From Thermothelomyces thermophilus ATCC 42464 (lineage: Eukaryota; Ascomycota; Sordariomycetes; Sordariales; Chaetomiaceae), in the NCBI RefSeq assembly GCF_000226095.1, contig NC_016472.1, positions 3,224,001 through 3,288,000 of the forward strand: a stretch of DNA of 64,000 nt. Reading direction: 5' to 3'. This document shows, piece after piece, positions 21,199 through 31,325 of this stretch. Numbering within the stretch: the stretch's first letter is position 1; the number at the start of each line of letters is the position of its first letter. The notes beneath the pieces are model-generated. The model did not search any database, was not told where the DNA came from, and saw only the letters and a list, made by a program, of their open reading frames with translations. Position numbers and translations under genes: made by a program.

Positions 21199-22005
21199 GG
21201 ATATGCTGGGTTACTACGCACGCACACAATGGGCATGGAAAGATGGATGGATTGGCGAAGTGCGGATCATCTCTTGCGCAGTTTTCCACGACAATTTTTT
21301 TTTTTTTATTTTCCCTGTAGAGTATGACGGATGACATAGCATCATGGCTAGACAGCGTGGCGTTTGGAAGGGGAAAGAGACGGCGCAGATATTATTTACT
21401 TGGGCGGTTCATTCACGAGGAATAATCAGTCACAATAATAATGGGAAATTGAGATCAAGAAAAAAAATAAAAAACAAAGAAAGAAAGAAAGAGAGAATAG
21501 TCCTTTTGAGTGTCTGGGATTACTAGAATTTATGTCGTTGTAGAAAAAAGGACCACGAAGGTCAACTAAATAATAAGTTAGGCCGCCATATCATCGATTG
21601 AGAAAAAAAGGGTCCCAACTCAGTCAGAGCTGCAAGAAAATTTCTCCATTACTCACTCAACTTACAAGCACTCGACATCTCACTCACGATTTTTTACATG
21701 CAGTGAACTCACCCATAATTAATAGCAAGCCATTGCAGAAACGCAAGTTCATCCAACGACAACACCATTATAAATCAACCACCACGCCTATCAGACTGGC
21801 GGGAATCAACCGTTTGCTGCGTTTCCCTGCGCGCTGGCTCGCCGCATCCACACCCACACTCACCACGCCCATATCCAGACCTGCACATTTTTATTCTCTT
21901 CGCGGTCGCATCACAACCACGACCGCACTTACACAACAACAAGCCGCCAGGCTTTCACACACGGCCACGACGGCGGAAGCGGCGGCAGCGGCGGCGGCGA
22001 GGGGG
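21199..22005 (+). promoter_or_regulatory. Kinase 3' region and SUA5 upstream region with open in-frame leader
   Basis: The first half is an AT-rich 3' UTR-like stretch. From 21577 to 22005 the frame is open into SUA5 without any ATG, and it codes for an Arg/Ser/Thr-rich, almost acid-free sequence (RLAGINRLLRFPARWLAAS, RPAHFYSLRGRITTTTA). This reads like a mitochondrial presequence. Confidence 0.45.
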
Positions 22006-23532
22006 ATGGAAACACGGATCCTCAAGGTGCCGCTCGCCGGCAAGGACGATTCGGCGCTGGGGCGGTGGGCCAGCGTCGACGCCGACGGCAGGCCGAACCT
22101 CGACCGGTGGGAGGTGGCCGAGACGGGCGACAACGAGGCCGTGCTGGCGCCCCTTCGCGAGGCCGCCCATCTGCTGCGCACCACGCCGGTGCCCGTCGCC
22201 TTCCCGACCGAGACCGTCTACGGCCTGGGCGCCGACGCCACCCGCTCCGACGCCGTCAGGGGCATCTACGCGGCCAAGGGTCGGCCCTCGGACAACCCGC
22301 TCATCGTCCACGTCAGCGACCTGTCCATGCTGCGCCGGCTGCTGGCGCCAGCGAAGAAGACCTCGTCGACGTCGACGACGACGATGACGACAACAACAAC
22401 AACACCAACAACATCAGCATCACCATCAGCATCACCATCACCATCAGGGGTAGAGGGATCATCAGGGCCACCACCACCACCACCACCACCGACCTCGGCA
22501 CCATCACGACAAGACGGCAGCGAGAACGACGACGTGGGCAACGCGGAGGACGACGACGACGTGATCCCGGCCATCTACCGGCCGCTGATCCGGCGGTTCT
22601 GGCCGGGCCCGCTGACCATCCTGCTGCCGCTGCCGGCGCCGTCGCCGCTGGCGGCCGAGGTGACGGCGTCGCAGCCGGCGTTCGGGGCGCGGATGCCGGC
22701 GTCGGCGCTGGCGCGCAGCCTGATCGCGCTGGCGGGGGCCCCGCTGGCGGCGCCGTCGGCCAACGCGTCGACGCGGCCCAGCCCGACGGCCGCCCGCCAC
22801 GCCGCCGACGACCTGCGCGGCCGCGTCGCCCTCGTCCTCGACGGCGGCCCCTGCGCCGTCGGCGTCGAGAGCACCGTCGTCGACGGCCTCTCCGACCCCC
22901 CCGCCGTCCTCCGCCCCGGCGGCGTCGGCATCGACGCCCTCCGCCGCTGCCACGGCTGGGAGCGCGTCGTCAAGGCGTACGCCGACGCCGCCTGGGAAGG
23001 AGGGTCCCGGAGCGCCGGCAGCGCCGGCGAGGCGCCCCGGGCGCCCGGCATGAAGTACAAGCACTACAGCCCCAGGGCGAAGGTCGTCCTGTTTGAAGCG
23101 GGCGGAAAGAGCGGGGGCGAGGGTGCCGCAGCCGCACCCATTCCCACCCTGAGCGACGTGGTAACCACGGAGAAAAGTACGGTCGGGTTCATCAGGACGG
23201 GCGGCTGGGATGTCGCGGGGGGGTTGAAGCACTCCGGGCTCGGGCAGCCGCTGGTGAACGGGGAGAAGAAGGAGGAGGAGGAGGAGGAGGAGGCGGGATT
23301 CGTGGTGAGGGAAGGGGTGCTCTTGGATGAGAACGGACAAGAGGCGGGGAGGCTACTGGACGTCGACCTGGGCCGCGACGTCAAGGGGGTGGCCCACGGC
23401 TTGTTTGGCGCGCTCAGGGCGCTCGACAGGCTCGGGGCCGACGTCATCCTCGTGGAAGGGGTCGGCGACGGCGACGACATGGCAGCAGCGGTCATGAACA
23501 GGCTCAGAAAGGCGGCATCGGAAATCAGGACT

Positions 23533-23535
<3 letters not shown>
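22006..23535 (+). CDS. SUA5: Threonylcarbamoyl-AMP synthase Sua5 (YrdC domain)
   Basis: Sua5 makes threonylcarbamoyl-AMP from Thr, bicarbonate and ATP for the tRNA t6A37 modification, which the KEOPS complex (cytosol) or Qri7 (mitochondria) completes. 509 aa from ATG 22006. The YrdC fold shows VPVAFPTETVYGLGADA and the KxR/SxN signature KGRPSDNP, then RFWPGPLTILLPLP, GARMPASALARSLIALAGAPLAAPSANAS and VESTVVDGL. The linker APGMKYKHYSPRAKVVL leads into the C-terminal Sua5 domain. A low-complexity block rich in Thr, Ser and Pro plus an acidic run (about 22354-22560) splits the YrdC fold and is unusual for the family. The C-terminal domain has a Glu run. An ATG-less open leader precedes the start. 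Confidence 0.92.

Positions 23536-23564
<29 letters not shown>
23534..23564. repeat. (GA)n microsatellite at the SUA5 stop codon
   Basis: 31 nt of alternating AG that overlaps the TAG stop of SUA5 and continues into its 3' UTR. Confidence 0.9.
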
Positions 23565-23568
<4 letters not shown>

Positions 23569-23818
23569 AGACGCATTAGAACTGTCGTCTCTCAGGAGAC
23601 ACATGCTTTTTTTTTTCCTTCTGTGAACCGGATGTTCTTTTTCTTTTTCTGGCTACCCGATGATGGTGATGATGCGTGGACGCGCCCGAACCCTCAACCA
23701 CAACGCAACATAAAAAAAAAAAAAATAGACCTCCAGATTTCATCATCCGTATCATGGAACACCTTCCACCACTCCAGCCCAACCATCTAACCAACCAACC
23801 CCGATGCCGTCACCTGAC

Positions 23819-24617
23819 TTACAACCCCTGCCTCAACCAGTCCGTCAGCTTCGCCTTGCCTAGTTGCGCCAGGTTGTTGACGCCCTGCTCGCTGAAGGGG
23901 TCGATGCGGCTGAGGTTGACGTCCTGGGACGGCGCCTTGCTGCAGCGCTGGACAATGATGGTCGGGTCCGTCTCGAGCACGACGCCGTCGTCGCAGATCT
24001 CGTCGACGGCGAGCGAGACCAGGTCGTAGTTCTCGATGATGGTGCGCTTGTCGACCGACTGCTTGAAGAGCAGGTGCATGCTGTCGCGCAGGGCCAGCAG
24101 CACGTTGTACAGCAGGATCTCGTTCTCGTCGGGGCTGCCGACCACGTAGATGGCCACGTCCGACTCCATCTTGTACAGCACGATCCGGTTGTCGAACAGC
24201 AGGATGTCGCCCGTCTGCTTGGCCGTCTTCTGCAGGAGCGCCTTCTCGAACCGGGTCTGGGACGTCTTGTCGGGATAGGGGTTCTGGGAAGAGGGTGCGG
24301 GGGCTGGCCCGGTGTTAGCACGCCAATTCTCTTGACCCCGACCTGCCCGTTCATGCATGGAAGTAGAGAATGGATACGCGAAGAGGAATCGAAGAGTGTT
24401 GGAATAAACCTACCGGCTCCCGACGTGTTGGCCGCGGCCTGGTGCGGCGGGGTGTAGTACTTTGCGAATATCCGTGATCCGTCCTCGCTGGAAAGGATTA
24501 CTGGGCCAAGTGTCAGCTTGATCGCCTGCGACGCTCGATGCCGGGTCGCAGCTGTCGGCGGAATCCAAGGTCCATACAGATAGCGTTGACGCTATACAGC
24601 GACATTCCTGGCGACAT
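23819..24617 (-). CDS. RET3: Coatomer subunit zeta (COPI)
   Basis: Zeta-COP is the small adaptin-like subunit of the COPI coat in Golgi-to-ER transport. Three exons: 24617-24578, 24500-24414 and 24303-23819, with introns of 77 and 110 nt (CTGAC and GCTAAC branch sites). The join reads MSPGMSLYSVNAILILSSED, the normal family start. The longin-like core follows: ALLQKTAKQTGDILLFDNR, MESDVAIYVVGSPDENE, LLYNVLLALRDSM and VDKRTIIENYDLVSLAVDE. The length of 203 aa is normal. It is convergent with SUA5 (283 nt between stops) and divergent from MCM4 (536 nt). Confidence 0.94.
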
Positions 24618-25153
24618 CTTGGCGGTGGGTGTGTGTGTTTCTGTGACTGCCCCGCTAATACAAATCCTATCCTATTCAATGTCGTCGCAGCTTCGGCGGG
24701 CGCAATGGCAGCGCGTATCGTGGGTTGCGATGCTGTCGTCTTCTGGTGCTTTGCTGCTGCCCTCTTGGGAGTTGTGGGGTCCTTTCGCTGTGATGTGGCT
24801 TGAGCATTGGGGCCATTGGGGGTCCCACAATTTTGGGAGATGCGGTGCGGATACCTTGGCAGGTACGGATACGTACTGTACCTCCGTGTGTAAGTGACAG
24901 GGGTTTTAATGGGGTGCGCGTGCAAGTGCCCCCTGGAGGCGCGTAAAGTGGTTGGGTTAACGCGAACTTTCGCGTACCTCCCATTTTTGTTCTGCACCGA
25001 CTGCCCGCCTTACCCAACTGAGTGTCCCACCCTCGCAGCTCTCGCAACTCTTCCTCTGCCGACAAGCACTTTCACCCGGCATCCTTTGACATACCACTGC
25101 CGGCAATTTTTTTTCCCCCTTTCGTTTTGGAACCAGAGGAACAGTGGACCAAC
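24618..25153. promoter_or_regulatory. Divergent promoter RET3 / MCM4
   Basis: 536 nt between two start codons. The MCM4-proximal half carries GCGCGT at 24916-24921 and 24939-24944 and a larger palindrome at 24960-24975 (listed separately). Confidence 0.6.
24960..24975. promoter_or_regulatory. MBF/E2F-like palindrome upstream of MCM4
   Basis: ACGCGAACTTTCGCGT: perfect 7-nt arms with a 2-nt centre. It contains the CGCGAA core of fungal MBF/SBF and animal E2F sites, which drive G1/S genes. It lies 178 nt before the MCM4 ATG. Confidence 0.6.
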
Positions 25154-25218
25154 ATGTCGTCGCCAGCCAAGAGATCGACGCGCAGCTCTGCAACGCCGAG
25201 CCGGGCCACTCGCAGCTC

Positions 25219-25256
<38 letters not shown>

Positions 25257-28200
25257 GCAGCCCCGCGGCTGGCCCCTCGAACCGCCCGACCGCAGCAGAG
25301 AGGACACCCCGCCAGACGAGGTCATCGCAGCTCGCCTCTAGCCCGCTGTTCTACCAGTCTTCGTCTCCTGCCCCCGGCGCCGATAGGCCCTCTTCCCCTC
25401 TCCGCCAGATGAGCAATAGCCAGAGCACGGCCAACCACGCACCCAGCTCGCCCTTGCGCCAGCAGACAGAGACCCAGAGCGCCGGAGACCGGACTCCCCG
25501 CCCGAGCGCTCGCCTCATCGGAGGTAGGGCGCTCTCTCCCCTGGCCCCTGGCCCCTGGCCCCGTGCCCAAGATCCCCCGCAAAGAACCGATGTGCCTAAC
25601 CTGCCCGCGCAGACTCCTCCCCGATCCGCTATGACCCCAGTTCCAGTCCTGGCCGCCAGCTCACCCAGCAGTCCGACCTCCGCAGCGACAGCAGCGCGCT
25701 GTTTGTGAGCTCTCGGCGATCAGACGTCGCCAGGCCCTACCGAGGAGATATCAACTCCGATGTCATCCGCACCCCCCGGGTGCCCCGCCGCATCATCTTG
25801 GACGACACCGGCCGCGTGGTCCGGGACGGTTCCGCGCTCGGGTCAGATGCCGCTTCCTTCGCAAACAATAACCCCCATACCTCGGAGGCCGATGCTCTCG
25901 GTGGCCCGAGCCAGAGCCTTGTCTGGGGTACCACCGTCTCGCTCGAGGATTCCTTCGCCTCCTTCAGGGACTTCCTCCGCAACTTCACCAAGAAGTACCG
26001 CATGTGGGCAGACGGCGCCACCGAGGCCGACACCAGCGGGAACCCCGAGGCTGACTCGAAGCCGTACTGGGAGGCCTTGGAGAACATGCTGCTGCTCGGC
26101 ACCAACAAGCTGTACCTGGACCTCCGCGACCTTAAGGCCTATCCCCGGACGGTGAAGCTGTGGCACCAGGCCCAGGCGTACCCGACCGAGATCATCCCCG
26201 TCATGGACCAGTGCGTCCACGACTGCATGATCGAGCTTGCCCAGGCCGAGATGGCGAGCCAGAGGGCCGCTTCGCACAGCGCCGCCGCCGCCGCCGCGGC
26301 CAACGCGCCCCAGGCCTCCCAGAGCTCCGAGATTGCATTCCCCAGCTCCGACCGCGGAGAGGACTCGTCCACGCCCCGGCCCTCTCAGCGGGACCAGATG
26401 ACGCTCGAGGACCAGGTGATGAAGCAGCAGTACCTGGTGCGCCCTTGGGGCCTGGAGAAGACCATCAACCTGCGGGACCTCAACCCGTCCGACATGGACA
26501 AGCTCATCTCCATCAAGGGCCTCGTCATCCGGACGACCCCCGTCATCCCGGATATGAAGGCGGCCTTCTTCAAGTGCAGCGTCTGCGGCCATTCGGTTAC
26601 CGTCGAGCTGGATCGCGGCAAGATCCGCGAGCCCACCGAATGCCCCCGCGCCCGGTGCAAGCAGAAGAACTCGATGCAGATCATCCACAACCGCTGCCTG
26701 TTCGAGGACAAGCAGGTCATCAAGCTGCAGGAGACGCCAGACACCGTCCCCGCCGGGCAGACGCCGCACTCGGTCTCCGTGTGCGTCTACAACGAGCTCG
26801 TCGACTTCTGCAAGGCAGGCGACCGTGTCGAGCTCACGGGCATCTACAAGGTCACCCCCGTGCGCGTCAACCCGCGGATGCGGACGGTCAAGAGCGTGCA
26901 CAAGACCTACGTCGACGTGGTGCACGTGCAAAAGGTCGACCGGAAGAGGATGGGCGCCGACCCGTCGACCCTCGACCTGGCCGAGGAGGAGGAGGCCCAC
27001 ACGAACGGGCAAAGCCTCGACGAGGTCAAGAAGGTCACTCCCGAGGAGGAGGAGAAGATCAAGGCGACCGCGGCCCGCCCGGACATCTACGACCTGCTCT
27101 CCCGCTCCCTCGCGCCCTCGATCTACGAGGCCGACGACGTCAAGAAGGGCATCCTCCTGCAGCTGTTCGGCGGGACCAACAAGACATTCGAGAAGGGGGG
27201 GAGCCCCAAGTACCGCGGCGACATCAACATACTGCTCTGCGGTGACCCGTCCACCGCCAAGTCGCAGATCCTCTCGTACGTCCACCGGATCGCCCCGCGC
27301 GGCGTCTACACCAGCGGCAAGGGCTCCTCTGCCGTCGGTCTCACCGCCTACGTGACCCGCGACCCGGAGACGCGCCAGCTGGTGCTCGAGTCGGGCGCGC
27401 TCGTCCTGTCGGACGGCGGCGTCTGCTGCATCGACGAGTTCGACAAGATGAACGAGTCGACGCGCTCGGTCCTGCACGAGGTCATGGAGCAGCAGACCGT
27501 GTCGGTCGCCAAGGCCGGCATCATCACCACGCTTAACGCCCGCACCAGCATCCTCGCGTCCGCCAACCCGATCGGCAGCCGGTACAACCCGGACCTCTCG
27601 GTTCCGCAAAACATCGACCTGCCCCCCACCCTCCTCTCCCGTTTCGACCTGGTCTACCTCATCCTCGACCGCGTCGACGAGAAGACGGACCAGCGGCTGG
27701 CGCGCCACCTGCTGTCCATGTACCTCGAGGACAAGCCCGAGACGGCCCAGAGCAGCAACGACATTCTGGTAAGTCATGCATACATACCCCTCTCTCCCGT
27801 GTTTGTTTTTTTTCTTTTTTCCTTCTCTTGGGGTTGCTAATCACCATACACACACAGCCCATCGAGTTCCTGACGTCGTACATCTCGTACGCGCGGGCCA
27901 ACATCCACCCGACCATCAGCCCGGAGGCCGGGCGCGAGCTAGTGGAGGCGTACGTCGAGATGCGCAAGCTGGGGCAGGACGTGCGGGCGGCCGAGAAGCG
28001 CATCACGGCGACGACGCGGCAGCTCGAGTCCATGATCCGGCTGTCCGAGGCGCACGCCAAGATGCGCCTCTCGCAGACGGTCACGCCCGACGACGTCCGC
28101 GAGGCCGTGCGGCTCATCAAGTCGGCCCTCAAGACGGCCGCCACCGACGCCCAGGGCCGCATCGACATGAGCCTGCTGACCGAGGGCACCAGCGCCGCCG

Positions 28201-28439
28201 ACCGCCGCCGCAAGGCCGACATGAAGGACGCCGTCGTCCGCCTGCTGGACGACCTGACGGCCGGCGGCCAGGCCGTCCGCTACTCCGAGGTCGCCAGGAA
28301 GCTGGCCGACAGCGCCGGCGTCCCCGTCGAGCCGGCCGACTTTGCCGAGGTCATGCGGGCGCTCGAGATGGAAGGCGCCGTCATGATCACCGGCGAGGGA
28401 CCCAGGAAGAGTGTGAGGAGGGTTACGGCGAGCATCTGA
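25154..28439 (+). CDS. MCM4: DNA replication licensing helicase subunit Mcm4
   Basis: Mcm4 is one of six subunits of the MCM2-7 replicative helicase. Exons 25154-25523, 25613-27768 and 27858-28439, with two 89-nt introns, give 1035 aa. The N-terminal tail (about 150 residues) is Ser/Pro/Gln-rich with a poly-Gln run (25221-25255) and many SP/TP sites, as expected for the kinase-regulated Mcm4 tail. It runs into SSPIRYDPSSSPGR. The zinc motif is C-x2-C-x18-C-x4-C (FKCSVCG...CPRARC). Walker A is GDPSTAKSQ near residue 667, Walker B CIDEFDKM near 729, and the arginine finger is in LLSRFDL. The MCM-specific Walker A (STAKS) and the N-tail point to Mcm4. A winged-helix end follows. The first intron join is supported by a TAAC branch and by the restored SSPIRYDP motif. 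Confidence 0.96.
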
Positions 28440-28751
28440 TGATTGGGCGTGTATGTATTCTGGGAACACGAACGAACGAGTGGGCATGGGTAATGAACGG
28501 GATGGGGTCCGGCTTGGGATTTCTAACATGCAATAACATGCAACGGGCGTTGTAGACATTTTGGGATTGGTTGTTGTTGTTGGTTTTTTTATGTGCTTTC
28601 TTGATTTGTGTTGTTTTATGCTTTGCAAATAGAAGACACCCTGTGTGTCAGGAGAATAACATGAGCACCTTAGGTATTAAGTGATCGACCACCAACGATA
28701 CCAAACGCATACCTATCCGTTGATTTTGTTCTCTTTAATCTCCAATCGCCC
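28440..28751. other. Convergent intergenic region MCM4 / Pil1-like gene
   Basis: 312 nt between stop codons, T/G-rich near 28560-28620. No gene seen. Confidence 0.5.
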
Positions 28752-30093
28752 TCAATATTGGCCGCCCAAACTACCACCATCCGCATCTGGCACATTCTCC
28801 CTGTTTGTCTCGGCCACGCCACCCGGATCTGCCAGCTTCTGTTGTTCCTGCGGCGTCTCCTTCTGCTTCCCCTTCTCCTCGGCACTGGGCATCGCATGTC
28901 CGCCACTCTCCACATCGACGGTCCCATCGTCGCCCAGAAACCCGGTATCCAGTCGCCACTCCCGCAGGTCATCCTCGGCATCGTTCAGGACCTGTCTCGC
29001 CTGCGCCGCGTGCGTATACGGGGGCCGCACATCCCCGGGCACTACGGGCGTGTCATTCAACAGCTGCAACAGCCTCAGGCCGTGCCGCGCCAGGATGGCT
29101 TGCTTCTCGGCCCGCTCGATGGTGGCGAGGAAGTCGAGGGTATACGCCTCCTTGAGTTTCTGCCTGGTCTGTGCCGTCGAGCGCACACACGCGCTCATTC
29201 ATCAGCAGCAGCACGCCATGAGACTGAAAGAAGCAATGGGCGTGTGAGAAAGGGAAGATAACGAGAAACAACGGAAGAAAAAAAAATGAAAAGAAAAGAA
29301 AAGAAACTAGACTCACCACGTTCCCCAGCTGCGCCTCGGCAACCAGGTTCTCCGCCTCGGCGCGGACCAGCTCCTGCTCGAGCGTGACGAGCCGGGCGCT
29401 CTGGGGCTCGCGGGCCTTGAGCCGGTGGATCTCGTCGGCGACGCGGTGCTTGCCGTCCCGGCTCGGCTGCACGCTGCGCTCCGTGTCGCGCACCACCTTG
29501 AGCGCCGCCCGGCTCTCGTCCAGCCGCGCCGCGTACGCCTCCTCCTGCTCGCCCAGCTCCGACAGCAGCACGCCGATCTTGTCGCTGATGTCCGACACCG
29601 CCGGATCGGCCCCCGCGCCTCCGCCGCTACCGTCCTGTGGGGAGGTAGATGATGCTGGATGCTGCTGCTGCTGCTGTGGTTGCTGGCGTTGCTCGCCCCA
29701 TTCCGAGAGCTGCGTGGCGATGGAGATGCGTTCGCGCGCGGCCGTCTCGTAAGCCGACACGAGTATGTTTTCCGACTTGATCAGGCGGTGGAGGCGCTTG
29801 GAGAGGGGCGGATGGGTTGCGTCGCGCAGGGAGTGGAAGGAGAAGAGTTTACGGTGGTGAGAGGCGCCCGACTGGTGGCTTGAGGTGGTGGAGGTGGGGT
29901 TGGCCGTGCCGCTGGACGAGCGGTTTGACGAGCGAATGGAGAGCGCGCGGTTCCTAGAGAGATCCAAAAGGGTTATTATATTTGGTTCCTTGGTTAGCTG
30001 AGAATGAAATGGGCTGAAGGATAGGCAAAGAAGGGGAGTTCACCACTGGGCTGAAAGGGAAAACCGGGAGCTTTCACCACTCCTGCGTGACAT
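28752..30093 (-). CDS. Eisosome component of the Pil1/Lsp1 family
   Basis: Pil1/Lsp1 proteins form BAR-like coats under plasma-membrane furrows (eisosomes). Exons 30093-30044, 29953-29317 and 29168-28752, introns 90 and 148 nt, 367 aa. Family marks in order: LSKRLHRLIKSENILVSAYE, ARERISIATQLSEWGEQ, DISDKIGVLLSELGEQEEAY, SVQPSRDGKHRVADEI, LEQELVRAEAENLVAEAQL, then after the intron TRQKLKEAYTLDF and LLNDTPVVPGDVRPPY. A Gln/Gly-rich insert (about 29590-29690) sits between two helices and is not in typical Pil1. The start exon (MSRRSGESSRFSLSAQ) is inferred from splice phase; no ATG exists in the second exon before the conserved part. The sequence is more diverged than canonical Pil1, so it is probably a paralogue. 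Confidence 0.85.
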
Positions 30094-31022
30094 GGTTCGT
30101 CGTGATGCTAGATACGTGACGACGGTCGAGGTACCTGACAGCGGGGATGGATGTTTCGGCTTACATCATGTTGGTTCTCAGATTCAATATCCTGAGGCTT
30201 CTCAAGTCTGCTCGATTCGCCCAGGAGTCGGAGATGGGTAGGTGCAATACCAAAAGCTGGTAACAAGTAAGGCACGGGTAACTCTGTGTTGTTGTCTGTG
30301 GCCTCCTTCCAAATTGGTTACGATGTACCTCGACGGGCCTGAGGGAAGACTGGTCGTAAGGCAGGTGCCAACCATGCACTAGGAAAATGGGATCTTGCGC
30401 CCTCACGGCTTCACCAACCGCGGTCCTCGTCGCTCGTCGATGAGAGAGAGAATTTGAGCCTAATTGAAACGAAGTAGCAGGAAGACTCAATTCAAGAACT
30501 ACAAACGGGTTCCCTTGTTTCGAGGTTGATGAGCCGCAGGAGAGCTCTCTCTCTCTCTGGATAGAGGGTACAATTGATCAAGTTGGATGCTCTGTGCCGC
30601 TCTTTACGGCGGTCGACCACCATCGCACTTGGCATACCCTCCCCTTTTAGTCTCCGACTCAGAACTAAAGGAACCCTCACACGTAATGTGTTCGTCGGCA
30701 AGAGAGAGCAAGAGCTCTCATCGTCATGGGGTGCTGAGGCCTGATCGTGTTGACGTCATACCTCTCGTTCTCTTCCTTGCCCCACCATGACCACCTGTTG
30801 GATTTATTGTCAGATCTCTCCAGCGGGGTCCCTGCTCACCGCGAGATTTGTGGGCGGATTACACCGAGCCGTAACTGCCGAGACGTACCCGAGAACTTGG
30901 GTACCTAACAATAAGCCCGAGTATGGAAAAAATGACTTGCCATATCCCCACAACACAACCCACAGCGCACAAGCGCCAAAAAGCGTTGCGATCCGGTATT
31001 TAACCGAATCCTCTAGTGCTCA
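30094..31022. other. Gene-free stretch between Pil1-like gene and tRNA-Val
   Basis: 930 nt without a supportable gene; short open frames only. It should contain the Pil1-like promoter. Confidence 0.45.
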
Positions 31023-31096
31023 TGATCCGATCCAGGTTCGAACTGGAGACCTTCAGTGTGTTAGACTGACGTGATAACCAACTACACCATCGGACC
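31023..31096 (-). tRNA. tRNA-Val (anticodon AAC)
   Basis: 74 nt without an intron. The 7-bp acceptor stem GGTCCGA pairs with TCGGATC (one G-T pair). The D-arm is GTGTAGTTGGTTATCAC. The anticodon stem TCAGT/ACTGA closes the loop CTAACAC, giving anticodon AAC (Val). The T-arm is TCCAG-TTCGAAC-CTGGA, and the discriminator base is A. All four stems form. The internal A and B boxes fit the RNA polymerase III consensus. It lies 230 nt downstream of the OST1 stop side, between two minus-strand genes. Confidence 0.95.
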
Positions 31097-31325
31097 ATTG
31101 GTTGTTGTGCCGAAATATGGCAACTACCCATCATACACCGTTGCCCAACAACATGCACGACTACACAGACCAAGGCATTGCTATCCAGTCCAGCAATCAG
31201 AACAGCCATCCCATCGCTTTGCCATTCTAGTACACAAATAGTATTTACAAGATACACAAAACGCAAAAGGAAACAAAAATGGAAGAAGCCGACCACTTTT
31301 TTATGGCCACTATCCTCTCCCCCGT

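Noticed and set aside
25843-27777. A 644-codon open frame antisense to MCM4
   Set aside because: It is an effect of GC-rich third positions in MCM4; composition is Val/Asp/Leu/Gly-rich with no motif.
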